Positions 1 through 6,144 of a DNA stretch of 8,275 nt are shown here, piece by piece. The stretch spans positions 1-8,275 of the forward strand of contig CAZBJQ010000121.1 of the NCBI GenBank assembly GCA_964492235.1, read 5' to 3'. The translations under genes were made by a program, and so were the position numbers. Below the pieces are notes generated by a model that worked only from the letters and a program-made list of their open reading frames with translations, ran no database searches and had not been told where the DNA came from. Within the stretch, counting starts at the first letter, position 1, and each line of letters opens with the position of its first letter. The stretch comes from PFL42 sp964492235 (GTDB lineage Bacteria > Chloroflexota > Anaerolineae > Anaerolineales > E44-bin32).

Positions 1-665
1 ACGGCCGAGATGATGAACATGATCGGCATGCTGGGCTTGAACCAGATCGGGCGGGCCTTGAGGATGCCGTAGGTCGCGCCCAGCGAGGACTGGTGGAGCA
101 GCGAGATGCCCAGGCCGATCATGGCCAGGGCGGGCGCGGCGCGATGCAACGTGTGGGCCAGGCGCCCGAAGGTCCGGTACTTGCGGAAGGTCTTCGAGTC
201 GGCGACGACCGGCAGGAACTCGACAATCAGGACGATCAGGTAGAGCGTGATGCACCACGTGATCTCCCACAGCACCGAGTGCACGTTCCAGTAGGCCCAG
301 GGATGCCAGAAGCGGTCCGGCCGGCCGATATCCATCACCAGCGTCAGCAGGGCGGTGGTGTAGCCGATGAAGCCCATGAAGATCGCCAGCCGGATAATCG
401 GGCGGAATCGCTCGACGCCCAGCAGATAGACGACGGCCGACAGGGTGAAGGCACCGGCGCCGAGAGCAATGGCCGAGAGGTCGATCGTGATCCACAGCCC
501 CCAGGGAACAATATTGGTCAGGTTGGTGACCACCAGGCCCTGGGAGAACACGATCACCGCCGCCACCAGGCCGATCAGCATCAGCACACCGATGAAGGCC
601 ATCCATCCCAGGAATCCGGGGGTGATGAGCGGGCGCCGTTCCGAGGTCGCGGGGATGGCAGCCAT
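1..665 (-). CDS. NrfD/PsrC/HybB-family membrane subunit (partial, cut by window edge)
   Basis: This is a polytopic membrane protein of the NrfD/PsrC/HybB family, which takes electrons from or gives them to menaquinone/ubiquinone and passes them to an iron-sulfur partner. The first 221 residues are visible and the frame is still open at base 1. Hydrophobic helices lie near residues 18-41, 55-82, 90-111, 129-151 and 175-196, with another starting near 211. Family-like motifs are MDIGRPDRF (111-119) and HQSSLG (191-196). The ATG at 665-663 sits 3 bases after the stop of the iron-sulfur gene, with a GGAGGGG-type ribosome binding site inside the end of that gene, so the two are translationally linked. 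Known from the family: it partners a four-cluster ferredoxin subunit, as here. Inferred: it is the quinone site of the complex encoded with the octaheme cytochrome. Whether it is closest to NrfD, QrcD, DsrP or HybB cannot be decided from a partial sequence. Family call is firm; function is moderate. Confidence 0.88.
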   Translation of the reverse strand, partial: MAAIPATSERRPLITPGFLGWMAFIGVLMLIGLVAAVIVFSQGLVVTNLTNIVPWGLWITIDLSAIALGAGAFTLSAVVYLLGVERFRPIIRLAIFMGFIGYTTALLTLVMDIGRPDRFWHPWAYWNVHSVLWEITWCITLYLIVLIVEFLPVVADSKTFRKYRTFGRLAHTLHRAAPALAMIGLGISLLHQSSLGATYGILKARPIWFKPSMPIMFIISA

Positions 666-668
666 GGC

Positions 669-1514
669 CTACAGCCCCTCCTGCGGCGGCACGTAGTAGA
701 CGCTACTCTGGGTCCCGAGTTCGTCTCGCAGTCGGAAGGTCGGATTGGCGGCGATCGCCTGCGAGACAGGGCTCTCGGGGTCGTTAAGGTCGCCGAAGAC
801 GCGGGCGCCAACCGGGCAGATGTTGACGCAAGCCGGCGTGGCTTCAGGGTGCACGCCGGGCGTCAGCTCGTTGGCCAGGCCGGCGTCGATACGGTGGACG
901 CAGAAGGTGCACTTCTCTACCACGCCGCGCGGGCGTCGCTCGACCTCGGGGATACCCCAGGTGGGGACGAAGGGGTTCTCCCCTGAACGCGCTTCCCAGT
1001 TGAACATGCGAGCGCCGTACGGGCAGGCGACCTGGCAGTAGCGGCAGCCGATGCAGCGCTCGTAATCCATGATGACGATTCCATCTTCCCGGACATAGGT
1101 GGCATGCACCGGGCAGACATCGACGCACGGGGCCTCCTGGCAGTGCAGACACGGCCGGGTCGTGAAGAAGCGCCGGCCGCTCGAGGACACGCTGGGCACC
1201 ACTGTGTTCCAGGTCATATCGACCGCCACGTCGTTGGTGGCGGAGCAGGCGCGCTGACAGTATTCGCAGCCGATGCAGGTGTCGAGATTGATCAGCATGC
1301 CCCAGTGATGTTCCCCTCTGGAGCCTTCGACGTCGCCTTGTGTCCCCTCGAGTTGACTCTGTTTCAGGTTGGCGAAAGGCGTCAGCGGACCGGTGGTGAC
1401 GGCGGTGGCGAAGACCGCGCCGCCGGCCGTTGCCCCCGCCAGCGTCAACACGTCCCGCCGGGTCAGTTCCAGTTTGACCTTGGTCTTCTTCTTGCCCTTG
1501 ACCTGCTCAGGCAT
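669..1514 (-). CDS. Tat-exported ferredoxin-like subunit with four [4Fe-4S] clusters (DmsB/NrfC/PsrB/DsrO type)
   Basis: This electron-transfer subunit links a quinone-reactive NrfD-type protein to a cytochrome or catalytic partner. Counting from an alternative GTG at 1523 (284 residues), a twin-arginine signal is visible as TRRDVL at 21-26, followed by a hydrophobic stretch, implying folded export by Tat. Sixteen cysteines form four cluster motifs: 83/86/89/93, 125/128/133/137, 157/160/163/167 and 205/208/232/236. This is the usual DmsB/PsrB/NrfC arrangement, and the length fits the family. I prefer the ATG at 1514 (281 residues) because AAGG lies about 8 bases upstream; the GTG at 1523 directly abuts the purine run. 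With the ATG start it overlaps the end of the octaheme cytochrome gene by 8 bases, and it ends 3 bases before the NrfD-type gene, so the three are one operon. The Arg-Arg signal has Val where Phe is commonest, which is tolerated. Having no Mo-pterin subunit nearby is notable. Confidence 0.93.
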   Translation of the reverse strand: MPEQVKGKKKTKVKLELTRRDVLTLAGATAGGAVFATAVTTGPLTPFANLKQSQLEGTQGDVEGSRGEHHWGMLINLDTCIGCEYCQRACSATNDVAVDMTWNTVVPSVSSSGRRFFTTRPCLHCQEAPCVDVCPVHATYVREDGIVIMDYERCIGCRYCQVACPYGARMFNWEARSGENPFVPTWGIPEVERRPRGVVEKCTFCVHRIDAGLANELTPGVHPEATPACVNICPVGARVFGDLNDPESPVSQAIAANPTFRLRDELGTQSSVYYVPPQEGL

Positions 1515-2532
1515 GGTTGTCACCTTCTTCTTCGACCTCGAAGACCTTCAGGCGCTTGCTGACAATCCAGGCGCCCGTGCCGCCGACGACCAGGCCGATG
1601 ATAGCGCCCTGCACCAGACCGGCGTACAGGTTGGAGGTGGCGCTGGACTCAAGCTGCTGGGTCTCGGCCTGGAGGGAGGTGATCTCGGCTTCCATCTCGG
1701 CCGGTGTCTGCGCCTGCGACGCCGCCTCACCGCCGGTCAGGGCCACGATTGTGTCACGCGTATGCACCGTGTCCTGGTGGCAGTTGATGCAGGCCTCAGA
1801 GCCGACGGTGAAGGTGTGACCGGTGGGGATCAGGCCGCCAATGGGCGGGGCATCCGTGGGGGCGGTGTACATGTGGCAATTGCTGCACTCCAGCCCCGAG
1901 TTGGCGTGCGTGCTGTGGGCGAAGCCCTGTCCAGGATCGTTGTGGCAGTTGGTGCACAGCGCCGTCACGCTCTCGGCCTTCGGCTTCTGCGAGTGAGGGT
2001 TGTGACACGACTGGCAGTCAAGCTGGACTGCACCGTGCGGACTTGCCCGCCATTCATCGGTGGTGGTCTTGTGGCAGGTGGCGCACAGTTCGGCACTCGG
2101 GTTGAACGGCATCGGCTTCTCTGGATGCCCGACGATGAATGGACCGTGGCAGGACTCGCACGTCACGCCTTCGGCGGCGTAGGAATTGCTGTCGGCATCG
2201 TAGCCGGTCGTATGACACTGCAGGCAAGCGAACTCTTTGCCTTTCTCCTCCCAGTTCTGCTGGAAGATCGGCGAGGAGAACGCCTGGGAGTGCCGCGTGC
2301 TGCTCCACTGCGCGTGAACATCCTCATGGCAGTTGGCGCAGAAGTCGGGCCCGGCATACGTATCTTCGGCCGGGGGAGGCGCCGGGGCCTGTGGCGTCGC
2401 AGTGGGTTCCTGGGCGTAGGCCGGGGTGCGTGCCAGCCCTGCGCCCGCTCCCATCAGCAGGAACAAGAGAAACAGCCCGCCGAATACGGCCAGAGGCTTG
2501 CGGAGCTGCAGGGGATGGACGGGTCTTGGCAT
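1507..2532 (-). CDS. Octaheme c-type cytochrome with N-terminal export signal and C-terminal membrane anchor
   Basis: This is a secreted, membrane-tethered multiheme cytochrome of 341 residues. Eight CXXCH heme sites begin at residues 65, 103, 125, 150, 173, 193, 216 and 248; none is a CXXCK or other catalytic variant. The first site, CANCH followed by H73, W76 and H81, resembles the cytochrome c554 family pattern. Residues 12-35 are hydrophobic with a likely cleavage after AYA (40), followed by a Thr/Pro-rich linker. After the last heme come a short Glu/Gln-rich coiled-coil-like segment (278-297), a TM helix (303-324) and a basic then acidic tail, so hemes face outward and the tail is cytoplasmic. 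A GGAG lies 6 bases before the ATG. It is first in the operon with the ferredoxin and NrfD-type genes, so it likely exchanges electrons with them. It could be an electron conduit or a reductase; uniform CXXCH sites favour electron transfer. Specific function is unknown. Confidence 0.93.
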   Translation of the reverse strand: MPRPVHPLQLRKPLAVFGGLFLLFLLMGAGAGLARTPAYAQEPTATPQAPAPPPAEDTYAGPDFCANCHEDVHAQWSSTRHSQAFSSPIFQQNWEEKGKEFACLQCHTTGYDADSNSYAAEGVTCESCHGPFIVGHPEKPMPFNPSAELCATCHKTTTDEWRASPHGAVQLDCQSCHNPHSQKPKAESVTALCTNCHNDPGQGFAHSTHANSGLECSNCHMYTAPTDAPPIGGLIPTGHTFTVGSEACINCHQDTVHTRDTIVALTGGEAASQAQTPAEMEAEITSLQAETQQLESSATSNLYAGLVQGAIIGLVVGGTGAWIVSKRLKVFEVEEEGDNHA

Positions 2533-2623
2533 CGGTCACTCCGTGTCTTAACCGGCGCCGGACCAGGCCGGGGCCGATGAGCGTCTGCACTGCGCGGGCG
2601 GCACGGCCGCACCATCCGGTCAA

Positions 2624-2640
2624 ACCCATGCCGCGTGGGT
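2624..2640. repeat. 17-base near-perfect palindrome upstream of the octaheme-cytochrome operon
   Basis: ACCCATGCCGCGTGGGT is an inverted repeat around one central base, with seven Watson-Crick pairs and one T-G pair per half. It lies 92 bases upstream of the octaheme cytochrome ATG. It could be a repressor operator or a hairpin in that operon's 5' leader; no regulator is identifiable from it. Confidence 0.35.
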
Positions 2641-2707
2641 GGATAACCCCAAGGGTGATTTTGGATGAGTTTGGCCATGTTGGTCAGTGGTAACCATCCG
2701 GCGGGCC

Positions 2708-2723
2708 GGTGACGTTCATCACC
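2708..2723. promoter_or_regulatory. Candidate CRP/FNR-superfamily operator (GGTGA-N6-TCACC)
   Basis: The sequence GGTGACGTTCATCACC is a perfect 5+5 inverted repeat with a 6-base spacer. The core GTGA-N6-TCAC is the well-known CRP-type half-site pair; FNR sites would have TTGAT halves. It lies about 176 bases from the octaheme cytochrome start and 213 bases from ccmE, a position able to act on either promoter. The arms extend into a bulged GGCG/CGCC stem (2700-2727), so a hairpin is an alternative reading. The match is seen; the role is inferred. Confidence 0.4.
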
Positions 2724-2935
2724 CGCCGTTGGCCGACCTGGAGAGCGGATCTCGAACAGGGCATCTCGCCCAAGCCTGGGGGCGGCGGGAAGCTGCTGCC
2801 GGCAGGTCTCATTCTTCCTTAAGGGTGGTGTGGCATGATGCGACCGAAGGCCGTCCGGCCGGTCTACGGTGATAAAATGGACATCCTTGGTGCGGGACAA
2901 TTCTCGCCAGGAAGGCGCCAGGTGGAGGATCGTGC

Positions 2936-3457
2936 ATGACTCAAGAGATGCAGCCGGGCCCGCGTGCGGCCTCGGGGGGCCGGGTCAAATTCCTGATCGG
3001 CGGCCTGCTGATTGTTGTGGCAGTGGTCTACCTGATCGGCTCATCGACGCAGGCGGCTGCCCAGTACTACCTGACGGTGGATGAACTCGCTCAGAAGGGC
3101 AGCGCCGTTCAGGGCCGTGATCTCAAGCTGGCCGGCGCCGTCGACGGGGACTCGATCACCTATGACCCCAAAACCCTGACGCTCGGCTTCACGATCGCCC
3201 ACGTCCCGGGCGACATGGATGAGATCGAGCAGTCCGGCGGCCTGGCAGAAGCGCTTCACCAGGCAGTCAGCGATCCGGCCGCCCGCCGACTGCAAGTCGT
3301 GTACGTCGGCCCCAAGCCGGACCTGCTGCGAAACGAGGCCCAGGCCATCGTCACCGGACGCCTGGGTGAGGATGGTGTCTTCTACGCGGACGAACTCCTG
3401 CTGAAGTGCCCCACGCGCTACGAAGAGGAAGTCCCGCTGCAGGTCGAGCAAGGCTGA
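2936..3457 (+). CDS. ccmE: CcmE, periplasmic heme chaperone of the CXXXY type
   Basis: CcmE binds heme covalently and passes it to the CcmF ligation step of System I cytochrome c maturation. The protein has 173 residues: a short cytoplasmic N-terminus, a TM helix near 18-36, then the beta-barrel domain outside. The family segment DSITYDPKTLTLGFTI (72-87) matches the E. coli V-Q-R-D-P-N-S-L-K-V-T-F-T-I region, and VVYVG...DLL (121-131) matches its VSYEGILPDLF. The heme-attachment motif is CPTRY (C158, Y162) rather than the classical HxxxY, placing it in the CXXXY subgroup described from archaea and some bacteria. About two dozen extra residues (roughly 91-116), helical in appearance, lie within the barrel region, and the C-terminus is short. 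GGAGG at 2924-2928, 7 bases before the ATG, fixes the start. It is the first gene of the ccm operon, 122 bases ahead of ccmF. Confidence 0.95.
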   Translation: MTQEMQPGPRAASGGRVKFLIGGLLIVVAVVYLIGSSTQAAAQYYLTVDELAQKGSAVQGRDLKLAGAVDGDSITYDPKTLTLGFTIAHVPGDMDEIEQSGGLAEALHQAVSDPAARRLQVVYVGPKPDLLRNEAQAIVTGRLGEDGVFYADELLLKCPTRYEEEVPLQVEQG

Positions 3458-3488
3458 CGATCGACCGGCCCAACCGAAGAAGCTGCGA

Positions 3489-3522
3489 CAGCGCGCCATG
3501 TCTGAGGTCGATGGGCGCGCTG
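3489..3522 (+). repeat. GC-rich hairpin in the ccmE-ccmF gap
   Basis: CAGCGCGCC (3489-3497) and GGCGCGCTG (3514-3522) form a perfect 9-bp stem. The pairing extends into the loop by AT/AT with a one-base bulge, leaving an 11-base loop. No T-run follows, so it is not a standard intrinsic terminator. It occupies the largest gap within the ccm operon and could be an mRNA processing, stability or attenuation element. Confidence 0.5.
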
Positions 3523-3579
3523 AGTTCGCGATAAGGTGTTGGCAGCCGAGGCGAGGGCAGGGTTGAGGAGGACGGGTTT

Positions 3580-5634
3580 GTGATGGCTCAGGTCGGTTAC
3601 TTCGTGGCTCTCCTGTCGTTTGTGCTTGCGCTGTACGGCGCCGGGGCCGCAGCCTTCGGTGCGCTGCGCGGCCGGCCGGCCTTCGTCGAGAGCGCCCGGC
3701 ATGCCATGCTGCTGACTTTCCCCCTGATCTCGCTGGCGGCGCTGGGACTGATCTACCTTCTGGTGAGTGGCAGCTTCCAGGTGGAGTACGTGGCCACAGT
3801 GACCAGCCGAGCGATGCCGATCTACCTCAGGGTGACCGCCCTGTGGGGCGGGCAGGCCGGCTCGCTGCTGTTCTGGTCATGGCTGATGGCGGCCTTCGCC
3901 ACCGCCGCCTCGGCGCGCAAATGGGATCGCGACCGCGAGCTGCTGCCCTGGGTGATTCTGGTTACTATGGGCACGCTGGCGTTCTTCCTCAGCCTGGTGA
4001 TCTTCTTCGAGAATCCGTTTCTGCGCCTGTGGCAGACGGCCGACGGTCAGCAGGTGACGGCGCTCTTCCAGCCGCGCGGCACATCGCCGCTCGTGCCATT
4101 CGACGGCAATGGTCTGAATCCGCTGTTGCGCCACCCGGGGATGATCATCCATCCGCCGATGCTTTACCTGGGCCTGGTTTCCTTTGTCATCCCGTACGCC
4201 TTCGCCATCGCCGCCCTGGTGACTCGTCGCTCGGACGACCGCTGGATTCGAATCACTCGCGGCTGGACACTGTTCGCCTGGCTGTTCCTGTCACTGGGTC
4301 TGATCCTGGGGATGCGCTGGGCCTACGATGTGCTCGGCTGGGGCGGGTACTGGGGGTGGGATCCGGTTGAGGTGGCGGCGCTGCTGCCCTGGCTGGTAGG
4401 CACGCCCTTCCTGCATTCGGTGATCGTCCAGGAAAAGCGCGGGATGCTCAAGCAGTGGAACATGGTGCTGATCATCCTGACCTATTCGAGCGTGATCCTG
4501 GCGACCTTTCTCACCCGATCCGGTGTGTTCTCCTCGGTGCATGCCTTCGCCCAATCGGCCATCGGCCCGATGTTCTTTGCCTTCATCGGGCTGACCTTTG
4601 CCGCCTCACTGGGCCTGCTGTTCTCGCGCTGGGACGATCTGCGCAGCGAGAATCGGTTGGACTCGATGTTCTCGCGCGAGGCGCTCTTCCTGCTGCAGAA
4701 CCTGATCTTCATGGGCATCTACATCGTCTGTCTGTGGGGAATCCTCTTCCCGGTGATTTCCGAGCTGTTCACAGGCCAGAAGGTCACGGTGGGCCCGCCG
4801 TTCTACGAGCGCGCCACCGGCCCGCTGTGGGCGACCCTGTTGCTGTTGATGGGCGTGGCCCCGCTCTCGGTCTATGGCCGATCGTCGTGGGAGCGGTTGG
4901 GGACGGCGCTGTGGAAGCCGGCGGCGGCTTCGCTGCTGCTGCTCGCGGCACTGATCGTCGGCGGGATGCGCAACCCGGCCGCGCTCATCGGCTACTGGCT
5001 CGGCGGCCTGGCCCTGACGGTCACGGCCTACGAGTTCTGGCGAGGCGCCCGCGCCCGGCACCAGCGGCACGGGGAGAACTTCATCGTCGCCCTCGGACGG
5101 TTGGCGGCGCGCAACCGCCGCCGCTACGGCGGTTACATCATTCATGTCGGCGTGGTGCTGATGGCTTTCGGTGTCATCGGCATCGAGATCTTCCAGTCCG
5201 AGACCCAAGGACAGCTGGCGCGGGGCGAGCAGCTCACCCTGGGGCGGTACGTGATGACGTATGACGGCCTGGCCCAGTTCGACACGCCCGATGAGCGCAA
5301 CGTGGCGCGGGCGGTCGTCTCGGTCTATCGGGACGGCAAGTATCTGGGAGAACTTTACCCGCGCCGCGATTTCTACTACGCCTCGCAGCAGTCGATGACC
5401 ATCCCCGGCGTTCGTTCATCGCTGGAGGATGACCTGTACATCATCCTGGTAGACTGGGAACAGATCGCCCAGCAGGGGGCGACGTTCAAGATTTACCACA
5501 ACCCGCTGGTGAACTTCGTCTGGCTCGGCGGGCTGGTCTTCATCTTCGGAACGTTAGTGGCGGCCTGGCCCGAGCGCGAGCCGGAAGCCTCTCGCCGGCC
5601 GGCCCCTGCCCGGGGCGCGCTGGCCAAGGCCTAG
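3580..5634 (+). CDS. ccmF: CcmF, cytochrome c heme lyase subunit (WWD domain)
   Basis: CcmF takes heme from CcmE and attaches it to CXXCH thiols of exported apocytochromes. At 684 residues it is about the family's usual length, with many TM helices from residue 5 to about 660. The WWD signature is at 254-264 (WGGYWGWDPVE). Candidate heme ligands match the four family histidines: H191 in HPPMLYLG, H279 in FLHS, H321 in SVHAF, and H522 in YIIHVG. A large outward-facing domain spans about 540-640 before the last TM helix. GGAGGA at 3567-3572 precedes a GTG at 3580 (7-base gap) and an ATG at 3583 (10-base gap); I take the GTG, and the difference is one residue. It follows ccmE and ends 12 bases before ccmH. 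It could be confused with CcmC or CcsA, which share the WWD motif, but length, TM count and the C-terminal domain identify CcmF. Confidence 0.97.
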   Translation: MMAQVGYFVALLSFVLALYGAGAAAFGALRGRPAFVESARHAMLLTFPLISLAALGLIYLLVSGSFQVEYVATVTSRAMPIYLRVTALWGGQAGSLLFWSWLMAAFATAASARKWDRDRELLPWVILVTMGTLAFFLSLVIFFENPFLRLWQTADGQQVTALFQPRGTSPLVPFDGNGLNPLLRHPGMIIHPPMLYLGLVSFVIPYAFAIAALVTRRSDDRWIRITRGWTLFAWLFLSLGLILGMRWAYDVLGWGGYWGWDPVEVAALLPWLVGTPFLHSVIVQEKRGMLKQWNMVLIILTYSSVILATFLTRSGVFSSVHAFAQSAIGPMFFAFIGLTFAASLGLLFSRWDDLRSENRLDSMFSREALFLLQNLIFMGIYIVCLWGILFPVISELFTGQKVTVGPPFYERATGPLWATLLLLMGVAPLSVYGRSSWERLGTALWKPAAASLLLLAALIVGGMRNPAALIGYWLGGLALTVTAYEFWRGARARHQRHGENFIVALGRLAARNRRRYGGYIIHVGVVLMAFGVIGIEIFQSETQGQLARGEQLTLGRYVMTYDGLAQFDTPDERNVARAVVSVYRDGKYLGELYPRRDFYYASQQSMTIPGVRSSLEDDLYIILVDWEQIAQQGATFKIYHNPLVNFVWLGGLVFIFGTLVAAWPEREPEASRRPAPARGALAKA

Positions 5635-5646
5635 GCGGAGGCGGGG

Positions 5647-6120
5647 ATGCGGCGTTCCGTTTTCCTGATGCTGAGCGTGTTGGTGCTGACCCTGGCAGGG
5701 GTCCCCTCGGGGGCGGCGCAGGAAACAACCCCCACGGATGATCAGGTCAACGCCATCGCCAAGCAGTTGTACTGCCCGGTGTGCGAGAACGTCCCGCTGG
5801 ACGTCTGCCCGACACAGGCTTGCCAGCAGTGGCGCGACACGATCCGCGAGAAGCTGACGGCTGGCTGGTCGGAGGACGAGATCAAGCAGTACTTCGTCGA
5901 CCAGTATGGGGCGCGGGTGCTGGCCACGCCTCCGGCCATCGGCCTGAACTGGCTGGTCTACCTTCTGCCGCCGCTGGCCTTCGCCGCCGGCGCCTACCTG
6001 CTGTTCCGCGCCCTGCGCGCCTGGCGCGCGGCACCAGCCTCTCCGCCGCCGGTGGCCAGCCCTGCTGCCGAGGATCCTTACGTTGCCCGGCTGGAGCAGG
6101 AGCTCCGGGAACGATCGTGA
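5647..6120 (+). CDS. ccmH: CcmH/CycL/NrfF-family apocytochrome thiol reductase, four-cysteine variant
   Basis: CcmH-family proteins reduce or hold the CXXCH thiols of apocytochrome c before heme attachment. This protein has 157 residues: signal peptide 1-24 (cleavage likely after GAA), the family motif LYCPVCEN at 41-48 (C43, C46; compare LRCPxCQN), then the conserved three-helix region with REKL (67-70), GWSEDEIKQYFVDQYG (73-88) and a TM helix near 102-121. The tail is Ala/Pro-rich and cytoplasmic. Two extra cysteines, C54 and C59, follow directly in PLDVCPTQAC; classical CcmH has only the CXXC pair here. The conserved W is present within QQWRD. GGAGG at 5637-5641 precedes the ATG by 5 bases, and the gene follows ccmF by 12 bases. 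It is the short, CcmL/CycL-like form without a fused CcmI TPR part. Confidence 0.93.
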   Translation: MRRSVFLMLSVLVLTLAGVPSGAAQETTPTDDQVNAIAKQLYCPVCENVPLDVCPTQACQQWRDTIREKLTAGWSEDEIKQYFVDQYGARVLATPPAIGLNWLVYLLPPLAFAAGAYLLFRALRAWRAAPASPPPVASPAAEDPYVARLEQELRERS

Positions 6121-6144
6121 CCCTGAGGATGCGACGAGGCCCCG

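Larger units (their letters stand above)
2533..2935. promoter_or_regulatory. Divergent intergenic region between the octaheme-cytochrome operon and the ccm operon
   Basis: This 403-base stretch separates two operons transcribed away from each other, so it should hold both promoters. I see no convincing gene: open frames here lack ribosome binding sites and recognisable protein character. No confident -35/-10 pair was found; the most AT-rich patches are near 2655-2665 and 2868-2878 (GATAAAAT). Inverted repeats cluster here: 2624-2640, 2708-2723, CTGCCGGCAG at 2796-2805, CCTTAAGG at 2817-2824, and a bulged hairpin GACC/GGCC-GTCC-GGCC/GGTC at 2842-2864. The 9-mer ACCATCCGG occurs at both 2611-2619 and 2693-2701. 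A strong GGAGG ribosome binding site at 2924-2928 serves ccmE. Shared control of both operons is inferred. Confidence 0.6.

Noticed and set aside
93..986. Plus-strand open frame of 297 codons at the left end
   Set aside because: It is very rich in Gln, Asp, Arg and His, with no recognisable domain, and runs antisense to clear NrfD-type and ferredoxin genes.
1507..2532. Assignment of the octaheme protein as an octaheme nitrite, hydroxylamine or tetrathionate enzyme
   Set aside because: All eight sites are plain CXXCH; no CXXCK or other catalytic-heme signature is visible, so a substrate is not claimed.
1369..2580. Long plus-strand open frame (403 codons) opposite the octaheme cytochrome
   Set aside because: It is antisense to a gene with eight CXXCH motifs, has no family character, and is the open frame expected opposite GC-rich coding DNA.
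2687..2872. Small gene in the divergent intergenic region
   Set aside because: There is no ribosome binding site, no hydrophobic or domain signal, and it overlaps the candidate regulatory palindromes.
2868..2878. -10 promoter element GATAAAAT for ccmE
   Set aside because: No matching -35 hexamer was found at a suitable distance, so it is not called as a promoter.
3489..3540. Intrinsic terminator after ccmE
   Set aside because: The stem is strong but no run of T follows, and ccmF is in the same orientation shortly downstream.
3498..3566. Possible 22-codon leader peptide between ccmE and ccmF
   Set aside because: Its ATG lies within the hairpin, lacks a good ribosome binding site, and the peptide has no attenuation-like codon run.
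4455..5264. Plus-strand frame of 269 codons inside ccmF
   Set aside because: It is an out-of-frame shadow of ccmF; the ccmF frame carries the WWD motif and conserved histidines.
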